From NCBI GenBank assembly GCA_002373505.1, contig DFKE01000002.1, positions 69,034-133,033 of the forward strand: a stretch of 64,000 nucleotides of DNA, in the 5' to 3' direction. A program made the translations under genes and the position numbers. Below, in pieces: positions 43,070 through 50,583 of this stretch. The stretch is from Bacteroidales bacterium UBA3653. GTDB taxonomy: Bacteria; Bacteroidota; Bacteroidia; Bacteroidales; Paludibacteraceae. The notes below the pieces were generated by a model. That model ran no database searches, was not told where the DNA came from, and was given only the letters and a program-made list of their open reading frames with translations. Positions within the stretch are counted from its first letter, which is position 1; each line of letters opens with the position of its first letter.

Positions 43070-43618
43070 ATGAAAACAATTTATGAGTGCTCGCATAGCA
43101 AAGCAATGAAGCGGCTGACGGTCGTCGGCATTCTCATCATTATTGCGGCTATCGTCTATGAGATCTGGTGCGTGCAGCAAGGCATGGATTTGTGGATCGG
43201 AATAACGGTCACGCTGATCCTGCTTGCTGCATTGGTGTCTGTATTCATGCTTCATCCGCAATATATTATTGCGGACGACGAAGGCATCGGCATCCACACG
43301 CTCATACGTACGCGCCGGATTCCTTATTCGGATATAGAGCGCATTGAGCGTGCGGGGGAGAATTTTATGCGATGGGACAACACGGTCCGTCTTTTCGGTA
43401 TTGGCGGCATGTTCGGCAATATAGGTTGGTTCCGATCATCGGAAACGGGTACGTATCAGGCTTATGTCACGGACCGCACAAAGGCGTTCATCATCTATCG
43501 CAAGAGCGGCAAGCCCATTGCTATCAGCGTGAGTGAGCCGGATGAGTTCATGCCTTATTATCTGAAAGGTGGGGGTGTCCCGATGAAACGGGAAACCCCA
43601 AGAAGGGAAAGGAGTTAA
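43070..43618 (+). CDS. Membrane protein with bacterial PH-like domain
   Basis: 182 residues. Two helices (VVGILIIIAAIVYEIW, GITVTLILLAALVSVFML) then a PH-like beta domain (GIGIHTLIRTRRIPYSDIERI to AISVSEPDEFM), as in small Bacteroidales bPH proteins. The C-terminus GGGVPMKRETPRRERS is encoded by a palindromic element, as if added recently. An HTH gene begins 3 nt later. Confidence 0.65.
   Translation: MKTIYECSHSKAMKRLTVVGILIIIAAIVYEIWCVQQGMDLWIGITVTLILLAALVSVFMLHPQYIIADDEGIGIHTLIRTRRIPYSDIERIERAGENFMRWDNTVRLFGIGGMFGNIGWFRSSETGTYQAYVTDRTKAFIIYRKSGKPIAISVSEPDEFMPYYLKGGGVPMKRETPRRERS
43571..43612. repeat. Palindromic element, copy f (C-terminus of PH protein)
   Basis: GGGTGTCCCGATGAAACGGGA and ACCCC arms form a hairpin with a GAAA-like turn; it is translated at the protein C-terminus. 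Confidence 0.6.
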
Positions 43619-43621
43619 ATC

Positions 43622-43963
43622 ATGGATATTCTTCACGAATTTTCTACCGCTCTTCTTCAGGCGCGTCAGCGCAAAGGCGTGACACAAGAGCAAGTGGCTT
43701 GGGCGCTCAATGTCTCGCAGGCTTCGTATAACGCCTGGGAATGCGGGCATCGTCTCTGTCCGTACAAACATATCGTCGGGCTCATCAATTATTTCGATGA
43801 CGACATCTTCACGCGCCGTGTGCTGCGAATCCTCTTGACACTACAGCATAATATGGCAGGTTTGAACTCGCTTTCAGAGCAGGAAATCAAGAGTTATTAC
43901 TCCAAACTCATCGTTCTTTTGGCGGATGAGTGCGAACAATGGATAAAAACTTTAAAAGAATAA
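43622..43963 (+). CDS. HTH (XRE-type) regulator
   Basis: 113 residues. N-terminal helix-turn-helix FSTALLQARQRKGVTQEQVA and NVSQASYNAWECGHRL; helical C-terminal half of unknown ligand. Likely regulates its own unit (PH, small membrane protein, TonB receptor). Confidence 0.75.
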   Translation: MDILHEFSTALLQARQRKGVTQEQVAWALNVSQASYNAWECGHRLCPYKHIVGLINYFDDDIFTRRVLRILLTLQHNMAGLNSLSEQEIKSYYSKLIVLLADECEQWIKTLKE

Positions 43964-43968
43964 TTCTT

Positions 43969-44169
43969 ATGAAACTGAGATTTATCATTGGAGCCGTTCT
44001 GGCGTTAGCCGCAGTTTTTCGTCTGCTGTGCTTAACAGGCATCATCCCTCTTACTTTCATTTCAGAACAGTGGGAGAACGAGTACGAACCTTTTTTCGCA
44101 GCCGGTATCATTTTCTTCGTGGGTGCTTTCGTTTGCTACGACAGTTATAAGAATCTGAAAGGGAAATGA
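43969..44169 (+). CDS. Small two-helix membrane protein
   Basis: 66 residues from the ATG at 43969 (earlier ATG lies inside the HTH gene). Two helices: FIIGAVLALAAVFRLLCLTG and FFAAGIIFFVGAFVCYDSY. No family. Its stop overlaps the receptor start by 4 nt. Confidence 0.6.
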   Translation: MKLRFIIGAVLALAAVFRLLCLTGIIPLTFISEQWENEYEPFFAAGIIFFVGAFVCYDSYKNLKGK

Positions 44170-46661
44170 GAAAGATTACTATCTTCATTCTGCTTTTTGT
44201 TTCTGTGATGACCTCCGCAGAGACGCTCAAAGGCTCTGTGGTGGACAGCCGCGGCGAAGCCATGCCGTATGTAACAATCTCCGTCCTTGCAAAGGATTCA
44301 ACCCTCCTCACCGGTGCGATCACGGATGAGGAGGGAAAGTATATAGTAACCCCTCCCGACCTCCCCTCAAGGGAGGAGAAATATATTATTCAAGCCTCCT
44401 ATGTGGGGTACCAAACGGCGTTCGGCGGACCGGATTTTGTGCTCCGCGAAGAAACCGAGCGGCTCAAGGAAGTGGAGGTCAAAGCCAAGAAGCCGCTTAT
44501 CGAACGGCAGATGGACAAGCTGGTGGTGAATGTCTCCGCTTCGCCTCTGGCAGCAGGCAGCAACGGAAATGATATCCTTCGCCGCGCGCCGGGTGTGCGG
44601 ATTGACAAAGACGGCAATATAACGGTTAACGGAAAGGGAGTGGAGATATGGATTGATGGCAAACCCTCGTACCTCTCCGGTCAGCAACTCAAAGCCATGC
44701 TCGACGGTACGGACGGAAACACGATTGAGAAAATCGAAATTATCTCTAATCCTTCCGCCAAATACGATGCGTCGGGTCAGGGCGGAATCATCAATATCAA
44801 GACCAAACGCAATATGATGAAGGGCTTGAACGGAATGCTTTCTGCCGCCTACGGCGGTATGTATTTCGGCGATGTCAAACGCTGGCTGAATCAGGAAATG
44901 GTTTCGCTCAACCTCAATTATCGCAGCGAGAAGACATACACTTTCGGCCAGTTCACGCAGGTCTTTGCGCAGAATGACATCGACTTCGAGTCGTACCGCG
45001 AGACCCCGTTCCTTAAGAACTATTCCTATTCTGATTACGCCATGAATTTCCAGTACTACATGCTCAAAGTGGGCAACGACTGGTATATCGACTCGCTCAA
45101 TACGTTTGGTTTCATTCTTAACGTGCCTTTCATGGACGTGGACCAGCATATCGTGCCCGGACTCAACTCGGCGTATATGATTCAAGGGACGGACACGACG
45201 AACAGTACCACCAATTCGCAAAATCGTCTGAAAGCTCCGCAGCACACGGCGAACCTCAACTACACCCACACGTTCTCGGAAGCACTGGAGCGCGAACTGA
45301 CCGTCAACATCGACTACAACCGCTATAACAACGGTTCTTCCAATTTTCAGGAGACGAATTACGACAAGCCCTTCAAAGGTATCAACTCTCTCGGAATTGA
45401 CATCAAAAGCCGCCAGATTGTCAATATCTATTCCGCCAAAATGGACTTCCAAACCAAGTTCTGGAAAACCGGTATGATCGAAGCCGGCGTCAAGTACGCG
45501 CTCTCTTCGACGGACAACAACATGACGACCGACTCGACGCGCAACGGAATAGTCCGTCCCACGGATCATAATGCTTTCCTTTACAACGAACATGTTGCGG
45601 CTGCGTATATATCGGTTGGCAAGCAGTTCGGAGAGCACTGGTCGGTTAAACTCGGGCTCCGCGGAGAATACACCTTCTCCCATGGCGAATGGCGGGACAA
45701 CGGCTTGGATTCGGTCATCAACAAGTCGTATTTTGACCCGTTCCCAACGGCATATATAGGATATACGTCCAAACCGCTTGGTAAGTTGCAACAGCCTATA
45801 GCCGTCTCGGCGAGCTATACGCGGCGCATCAAACGTCCGTCTTACTGGATGCTCAATCCCTTCACCTCTTATGTGGACGCCTATTCGATCCAGAAAGGAA
45901 ACACCAACCTCACGCCGGAGTTTAACAACGACGTGGAGTTGCATTTCTCTTGGACGCAGTACCTCAACATGACCTTCAATTTCGCGCATACCCAGAACAT
46001 GTTCTCCTCCAAAGTGACGATTCTGCCTTCAGGTATAGGTCTCTCCCAATGGACAAATTTCGGTACCTGTACCACCCACGGCGCGAATATCTCTCTTACG
46101 GAACTTCCTCTCGTCCCGAAATATGAAAAATGTGAAAATGGTAAATGTGAAAATGCGAAAATTGTTGGTGCCTGGCTGGCGCTCACGGTCAATGCCGGAT
46201 GGCTGCATTTCATCAATAAATCTTACGAAAAACAAGACGACGGCACACCGGATTATATTATGAAAAGTCATTACGGCTACGTCGGCGGAACGCTCTCGGC
46301 ATATCTGCCGAAGGACTGGACCATGACGTTTGATGCGAACTGGTCCTCGCCGATGCTCACCGGTTATAACCGCTCCGGCAGCACCTATTTCGCTTCCTTC
46401 GGAATCCGTAAGATGTACATGAAAAAAGGCCTGATCTTCAACCTCAATGTCCAGGACCTGCTGCGTTCGCTCAGTTTTCACAACGAAGACATGGGACAGG
46501 AACCGGGTAACAGTTCATGGTACAAAAACACCATCCGCCAGCAGCGTGTCATGTTCTCGCTCACATGGATGTTCGGACAGTACCAGCAGCACAAGAACCG
46601 CAAAGTGGGATCTCTCGATGAATCTTCCCGTCTCGGCGGCGGTGGCACTATCGGGCAATAA
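44166..46661 (+). CDS. TonB-dependent outer-membrane receptor (OMP_b-brl_3 type)
   Basis: 831 residues. Signal peptide, a carboxypeptidase-regulatory-like domain (LKGSVVDSRGEAMPYVTISV), a plug domain (VSASPLAAGSNGNDILRRAP, GQQLKAMLDGTDGNTIEKIE) and a barrel to the C-terminus. No SusD partner, so uptake of a small substrate or an outer-membrane assembly role is more likely than a polysaccharide. Residues 61-72 come from a palindromic element and 653-666 (YEKCENGKCENAK) from a 7/8-bp array in a barrel loop. Needs the ExbB/D-TonB of this window. Confidence 0.85.
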   Translation: MRKITIFILLFVSVMTSAETLKGSVVDSRGEAMPYVTISVLAKDSTLLTGAITDEEGKYIVTPPDLPSREEKYIIQASYVGYQTAFGGPDFVLREETERLKEVEVKAKKPLIERQMDKLVVNVSASPLAAGSNGNDILRRAPGVRIDKDGNITVNGKGVEIWIDGKPSYLSGQQLKAMLDGTDGNTIEKIEIISNPSAKYDASGQGGIINIKTKRNMMKGLNGMLSAAYGGMYFGDVKRWLNQEMVSLNLNYRSEKTYTFGQFTQVFAQNDIDFESYRETPFLKNYSYSDYAMNFQYYMLKVGNDWYIDSLNTFGFILNVPFMDVDQHIVPGLNSAYMIQGTDTTNSTTNSQNRLKAPQHTANLNYTHTFSEALERELTVNIDYNRYNNGSSNFQETNYDKPFKGINSLGIDIKSRQIVNIYSAKMDFQTKFWKTGMIEAGVKYALSSTDNNMTTDSTRNGIVRPTDHNAFLYNEHVAAAYISVGKQFGEHWSVKLGLRGEYTFSHGEWRDNGLDSVINKSYFDPFPTAYIGYTSKPLGKLQQPIAVSASYTRRIKRPSYWMLNPFTSYVDAYSIQKGNTNLTPEFNNDVELHFSWTQYLNMTFNFAHTQNMFSSKVTILPSGIGLSQWTNFGTCTTHGANISLTELPLVPKYEKCENGKCENAKIVGAWLALTVNAGWLHFINKSYEKQDDGTPDYIMKSHYGYVGGTLSAYLPKDWTMTFDANWSSPMLTGYNRSGSTYFASFGIRKMYMKKGLIFNLNVQDLLRSLSFHNEDMGQEPGNSSWYKNTIRQQRVMFSLTWMFGQYQQHKNRKVGSLDESSRLGGGGTIGQ
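44348..44380. repeat. C/T-rich palindromic element, copy e (in TonB receptor)
   Basis: CCCTCCCGACCTCCCC followed by TCAAGGGAGGA; in-frame in the N-terminal regulatory-like domain (TPPDLPSREEKY). Confidence 0.7.
46123..46164. repeat. Alternating 7/8-bp array (ATG-phased) in TonB receptor
   Basis: ATG at 46123, 46130, 46138, 46145, 46153, spacings 7, 8, 7, 8. The 15-nt double unit keeps frame and gives the repeat KCENG/KCENA. Confidence 0.85.
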
Positions 46662-46694
46662 ATCTGAAAAACGGCTCCTCCTTTCTTCTTTTGT

Positions 46695-46711
46695 GCCCGA
46701 TTGAATCGGGC
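46695..46711 (+). terminator. Terminator of TonB-receptor unit
   Basis: GCCCGAT/ATCGGGC stem with TGA loop, followed by TTTATA, 34 nt after the receptor stop. Confidence 0.7.
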
Positions 46712-46868
46712 TTTATATCCTTGGCAGTTTCGCCGTCTGCCATGTGGCTTTATATCCTTGGTAGTTTCAGGGCAATATATTGCCCGCCCATACCGCCCAC
46801 CGTCTACTTCTCGCCGATGTACCGGCGAGCCTGTTCCTATCATTCCGCGAGGAAAAACAGAGGTTCCA
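46712..46868. other. Hairpin-rich gap after the TonB receptor
   Basis: No gene seen. Contains two copies of CTTTATATCCTTGG (starting 46711 and 46749), a perfect 16-bp palindrome (46770-46785, GGGCAATA mirrored) and a 7-bp stem CTCGCCG/CGGCGAG (46810-46829). Candidate decay or termination structures, or part of a leftward RNA from 47032. Confidence 0.5.
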
Positions 46869-46878
46869 AGCACTCAAA

Positions 46879-46933
46879 AGGGGGTGATAAGGGGGTGATA
46901 AGGGGGTGATTACCGGGTGATTAGGGGGAGATT
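46879..46933. repeat. 11-bp array x 5 (AGGGGGTGATA)
   Basis: Exactly five 11-bp units: AGGGGGTGATA twice, AGGGGGTGATT, ACCGGGTGATT, AGGGGGAGATT. It lies about 60 nt below a leftward promoter with no gene after it. Confidence 0.95.
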
Positions 46934-47000
46934 CGGCTGCCGTGACCGGGAGAAAAGCGCAAGAAAAGGTCGCAAAGAAAAGTTTCTCCCAAATCCGGTA

Positions 47001-47032
47001 CAAAGATACAACAAAAATCCCATATATCCAAA
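47001..47032 (-). promoter_or_regulatory. Leftward promoter without an assigned gene
   Basis: Minus strand TTTG at 47032-47029 and TATCTTTG at 47008-47001, 20 bp apart. Reads through the 11-bp array into the hairpin-rich gap and antisense to the TonB receptor end. Confidence 0.6.
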
Positions 47033-47081
47033 TTCCGGCTTCGTAAAATTGCACTTTTTTTCATAGAAAACGCGCGCGCAC

Positions 47082-47113
47082 TTGCATATATGAAAAAAAA
47101 AGTAGTAATTTCG
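47082..47113 (+). promoter_or_regulatory. Promoter-like sequence opening structured element 2
   Basis: TTGC at 47082-47085 and TAATTTCG at 47106-47113. Matches the position and the TTTCG ending of the one before element 1. Confidence 0.5.
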
Positions 47114-47315
47114 AGGGCACCGACACGGCGGAAACCGCCGTCCCACCTCGAAAGTACAGTCGCGTCCTGCCGGACATATACCACCGCGGGCATTTTTTTG
47201 ACGAGCCTATCGGCTTCCTATTTTGCGCGTACATATATCGTCTTATGCAAGCATAGCCGCTATCTATCCGCACAAAATAGATAGAATTTATTCTATTCGT
47301 CAAAAAAAATGCCCG
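47109..47315 (+). ncRNA. Candidate structured RNA, copy 2 (upstream of NUDIX/gdhA)
   Basis: P1: TTTCGAGG (47109-47116) with CCTCGAAA (47146-47153), enclosing a perfect ACGGCGG/CCGCCGT hairpin. Then TCGAAAGTAC..TCGCGTC as in copy 1. P2: 47187-47204 with 47297-47315, 18 bp with one bulge on the 3' side. Inside: GCC/GGC hairpin (47205-47214), ATGCAAGCAT (47245-47254) and CTATCTAT/ATAGATAG (47260-47284), then ATTCTATT. P2 and two inner stems differ in sequence from copy 1 but pair equally well. Promoter of the NUDIX gene follows directly. Confidence 0.6.
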
Positions 47316-47320
47316 AACGC

Positions 47321-47351
47321 TTGCATATGTGCAATTTTTTTTGTAATTTTG
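47321..47351 (+). promoter_or_regulatory. -33/-7 promoter of NUDIX-gdhA-kbl-tdh unit
   Basis: TTGC at 47321-47324 and TAATTTTG at 47344-47351, right after P2 of element 2. The NUDIX ATG at 47379 is the first start after it. Confidence 0.8.
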
Positions 47352-47378
47352 CAGGCAAAATTGACAGAGGCGAAAGAA

Positions 47379-47939
47379 ATGTATCCGAAAATAGATAATC
47401 GCCCGTGGCGGGTGGTGCATAGCGAGAATATATTGCGTCTGGGACCGTGGCTCTCGGTGCGGCAGGAATGTGTGAAGTTGCCTTCGGGCAAACAGATACC
47501 TACGTGGTATATATTGGAGTTCCCGGACTGGATCAACGTGATTGCCATTACCAAGGACGGCAAGATGGTCATGGAGGACCAGTACCGTCACGCGCTGGGC
47601 GAGACCCATTATGAGTTGGTCGCAGGCGTGATTGATCCGGGCGAGACGCCGCTGGAGGCTGCCAAACGCGAGTTGAGCGAAGAGACCGGATACGAGGGTG
47701 GGGAATGGAGTCTCTTCATGACCCTTTCGCCGAACCCGACGAACCATAACAATCTGTCCTATACCTTCCTGGCTACGGGCGTGGAGAAACGCCGCGAACA
47801 GCACCAGGAGGCGACAGAGGACATCCATGTGGATATCATGGAGCCGGAGCAGGTGCTGGAGATGTTGCAGGACGGAGAGATCGTCCAAGCCCTGCACGCA
47901 GCCCCGCTCTGGAAATATTTTGCACTTAATCAACCATAA
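47379..47939 (+). CDS. NUDIX hydrolase (ADP-ribose pyrophosphatase type)
   Basis: 186 residues from the ATG at 47379; the longer frame runs through the structured element. The Nudix box AGVIDPGETPLEAAKRELSE plus ETG fits GX5EX7REUXEEXGU. Overall form resembles ADP-sugar pyrophosphatases (WYILEFPDWINVIAIT, DQYRHALGETHYELVAG). Hydrolyses a nucleoside diphosphate linked to X. Followed after 14 nt by gdhA. Confidence 0.88.
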   Translation: MYPKIDNRPWRVVHSENILRLGPWLSVRQECVKLPSGKQIPTWYILEFPDWINVIAITKDGKMVMEDQYRHALGETHYELVAGVIDPGETPLEAAKRELSEETGYEGGEWSLFMTLSPNPTNHNNLSYTFLATGVEKRREQHQEATEDIHVDIMEPEQVLEMLQDGEIVQALHAAPLWKYFALNQP

Positions 47940-47953
47940 AAACACACACAATA

Positions 47954-49297
47954 ATGAAAGTACAAGACATTATGCAGCGTCTGGCTGCGAAACACCCCGG
48001 GGAAGCAGAGTACCTGCAGGCGGTTCAGGAAGTATTGGAGTCTATCGAAGAGGTGTACAACCAACACCCCGAGTTCGAGCAGGCGAAGATTGTTGAGCGG
48101 ATGGTAGAACCCGACCGTATCTTCACGTTCCGCGTGACATGGATTGACGATCAGGGCGAGGTGCAGACCAACCTCGGCTACCGCGTGCAGTTCAACAGCG
48201 CGATCGGTCCGTACAAAGGCGGTCTGCGTTTCCACAGAGCCGTGACGCCGTCCATGCTGAAGTTCTTAGGCTTCGAGCAGACGTTCAAGAATGCGCTGAC
48301 GACCCTGCCGATGGGTGGCGCGAAAGGCGGTTCAGATTTTGACCCGGTAGGCAAATCCGACGCGGAGATTATGCGTTTCTGCCAGGCGTTCATGCTCGAA
48401 CTATGGCGTTGCATCGGTCCCGATCAGGATATACCGGCAGGCGACGTAGGCGTAGGCGGACGGGAGATAGGTTTCCTCAACGGCATGTACCAGAAACTGG
48501 CGCGCGAATACCATACAGGCGTGCTGACCGGCAAAGGCATGACTTGGGGCGGCAGTATCTTGCGCCCGGAAGCAACAGGCTTCGGAGCACTCTATTTCAC
48601 GCAACACCTCCTGCATAAAGCCGGCAAAGATATCAAGGGAAAGAAAGTAGCGATCTCGGGATTCGGTAATGTAGCTTGGGGAGCAGCTACCAAAGCGGTT
48701 GAGTTGGGCGCAAAAGTGGTAGCGATCAGCGGCCCGGACGGCGTAGTGGCTATCAAAGGCGGTATCACCAAAGAGATGATCGACTACATGCTCGTTATGC
48801 GTGCGTCGAACCGCAACAAGGTGCAGGATATGGCGGACAAGTTCCCGAGCCTCTGCGTCTTCACGGAAGGCAAGAAGGCATGGTCGATTCCGTGCGACAT
48901 CGCTCTGCCGTGTGCGTTCCAGAACGAACTGAGCGAAGACGACGCAAAGGAACTGAAAGCGAACGGTTGTTGGTGCTGCTGCGAAGTATCGAACATGGGC
49001 TGCCAGCCGGGTGCGATCCATTTCTTCCAGCACAACGGAGTGCTCTTTGCGCCGGGTAAGGCGGTCAATGCCGGAGGCGTAGCAACCAGTGGTCTGGAGA
49101 TGACCCAGAATGCCGAGCACCTGAGCTGGAAAGCACAAGAGGTCGATGACCGTCTGCATCATATCATGGAGTCCATCCACGAGCAGTGCGTCCGTTACGG
49201 CACACAGCCGGATGGCACGATCGACTACGTGAAGGGCGCTAACATAGCAGGATTTATGAAGGTCGCTACCGCGATGTTGGAGCAGGGGATTATTTAA
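47954..49297 (+). CDS. gdhA: Glutamate dehydrogenase (NADP type)
   Basis: 447 residues. KGGLRFHRAVTPSMLKFLGF and LPMGGAKGGSDFDPVGKSDA contain the substrate lysines, and KVAISGFGNVAWGAATKAVE is the dinucleotide site. Interconverts glutamate and 2-oxoglutarate plus ammonia; in gut Bacteroidales the main route of ammonia assimilation. The coenzyme preference is from family resemblance. Precedes the threonine-breakdown genes. Confidence 0.95.
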   Translation: MKVQDIMQRLAAKHPGEAEYLQAVQEVLESIEEVYNQHPEFEQAKIVERMVEPDRIFTFRVTWIDDQGEVQTNLGYRVQFNSAIGPYKGGLRFHRAVTPSMLKFLGFEQTFKNALTTLPMGGAKGGSDFDPVGKSDAEIMRFCQAFMLELWRCIGPDQDIPAGDVGVGGREIGFLNGMYQKLAREYHTGVLTGKGMTWGGSILRPEATGFGALYFTQHLLHKAGKDIKGKKVAISGFGNVAWGAATKAVELGAKVVAISGPDGVVAIKGGITKEMIDYMLVMRASNRNKVQDMADKFPSLCVFTEGKKAWSIPCDIALPCAFQNELSEDDAKELKANGCWCCCEVSNMGCQPGAIHFFQHNGVLFAPGKAVNAGGVATSGLEMTQNAEHLSWKAQEVDDRLHHIMESIHEQCVRYGTQPDGTIDYVKGANIAGFMKVATAMLEQGII

Positions 49298-49337
49298 CTA
49301 GGATCCTAGGAACCTAGTACCCTAGGGACCTAGAAAA
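49298..49337. repeat. Octamer array 8 bp x 5 (CTAGNNNN) at gdhA/kbl junction
   Basis: CTAG at 49298, 49306, 49314, 49322 and 49330. It fills the gap between the gdhA stop and the kbl leader. Confidence 0.97.
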
Positions 49338-49349
49338 AACAAAGCAACT

Positions 49350-50546
49350 ATGTATCAGGATTTTCAAAAACACCTGCAGGAGACCTTGGCGGAGATCAAG
49401 GACGCAGGACTATATAAGAACGAGCGGGTGATCATCACTCCGCAATCAAGCGGGATTAGAGTAGAAGGCGGACAGGAAGTGATTAACTTCTGCGCAAACA
49501 ACTACCTCGGTCTGGCGGATAACAAAGAGCTGATTGAGGCAGCCAAGGACCGTATGGACGCACGCGGTTACGGCATGGCGTCCGTGCGTTTTATCTGCGG
49601 TACGCAGGACACGCACAAAGAGTTGGAACGCGTCATCTCCGATTTCTTCGGAACAGAGGATACCATCCTCTATGCCGCTTGCTTTGACGCCAACGGCGGA
49701 CTGTTCGAACCGCTGCTGACAGAAGAGGACGCTATCATCTCCGACGCACTCAACCACGCTTCAATCATCGACGGCGTGCGTCTGTGCAAAGCCGTGCGTT
49801 ATAGATACGCCAACGGCGATATGGCTGATCTGGAGGAACAACTGAAGAAAGCGCAAGCGCAGCGTTTCCGTATCATCGCTACCGACGGCGTCTTCTCCAT
49901 GGACGGCAATGTATGTCCGCTGGATAAGATATACGAACTGGCGCAGAAATACAACGCGCTCGTGATGGTGGATGAGAGCCACTCCGCAGGCGTAGTCGGC
50001 AAGACCGGACACGGCGTGACTGAACTGTACAACATGCGCGGCAAGGTGGAGATTATCACCGGTACGCTTGGAAAAGCTTTCGGCGGCTCGGTAGGCGGTT
50101 TCACCACCGGTAAGAAAGAGATTATCGACCTCCTGCGTCAGCGCAGCCGTCCGTACCTCTTCTCGAACTCCATCCCGCCGATGATTGCTGCGGCAGGTAT
50201 CAAGACCTTTGAGATACTCACCCGTTCCAACGAACTCCAGGACCGCTTGCACGAGAACACGGCGTATTTCGTAGGGCAGATGAAAGCGGCAGGCTTTGAT
50301 ATCAAGCCGACACAGTCGGCTATCTGCGCCGTGATGCTCTATGATGCACGCCTCTCGCAGGAGTTTGCAGCCAAACTGCAAGACGAAGGAATATATGTCA
50401 CGGGCTTCTATTATCCGGTAGTGCCGAAAGGTCAGGCGCGTATCCGCGTGCAGGTTTCCGCGGCGCACACGCGCGAACAATTAGATAAATGTATCGCCGC
50501 TTTTACGAAGGTTGGCACGGTTCTTGGTGTATTGAAAAACAACTAG
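49350..50546 (+). CDS. kbl: 2-amino-3-ketobutyrate CoA ligase (glycine C-acetyltransferase)
   Basis: 398 residues, the standard length. PLP enzyme: ANNYLGLADNKELIEAAKD at the N-terminus, VDESHSAGVVGKTGHGVTEL, and the Schiff-base lysine in ITGTLGKAFGGSVGGF. With Tdh it converts threonine to glycine and acetyl-CoA. The stop codon lies in a CTAG array. Confidence 0.96.
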   Translation: MYQDFQKHLQETLAEIKDAGLYKNERVIITPQSSGIRVEGGQEVINFCANNYLGLADNKELIEAAKDRMDARGYGMASVRFICGTQDTHKELERVISDFFGTEDTILYAACFDANGGLFEPLLTEEDAIISDALNHASIIDGVRLCKAVRYRYANGDMADLEEQLKKAQAQRFRIIATDGVFSMDGNVCPLDKIYELAQKYNALVMVDESHSAGVVGKTGHGVTELYNMRGKVEIITGTLGKAFGGSVGGFTTGKKEIIDLLRQRSRPYLFSNSIPPMIAAAGIKTFEILTRSNELQDRLHENTAYFVGQMKAAGFDIKPTQSAICAVMLYDARLSQEFAAKLQDEGIYVTGFYYPVVPKGQARIRVQVSAAHTREQLDKCIAAFTKVGTVLGVLKNN

Positions 50547-50582
50547 GGCCCTAGAACCCTAGGAAACTAGTATCCTAGAAAA
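50543..50582. repeat. Octamer array 8 bp x 5 (CTAGNNNN) at kbl/tdh junction
   Basis: CTAG at 50543, 50551, 50559, 50567 and 50575. The first contains the kbl stop TAG; the tdh ATG follows 2 nt after the end. Confidence 0.97.
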
Positions 50583-50583
50583 A

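Noticed and set aside
44367..45989. 540-residue minus-strand frame opposite the TonB receptor
   Set aside because: Arg/Val/His-rich shadow translation; the receptor frame has all the family motifs.
46478..46873. 131-residue minus-strand frame behind the leftward promoter at 47001-47032
   Set aside because: It overlaps the receptor C-terminus and hairpin DNA, and has low-complexity composition. The promoter may give an RNA, but this frame is not convincing as a protein.
47223..47378. Upstream start for the NUDIX protein
   Set aside because: The extension lies within the structured element and promoter; the ATG at 47379 gives a normal Nudix N-terminus.
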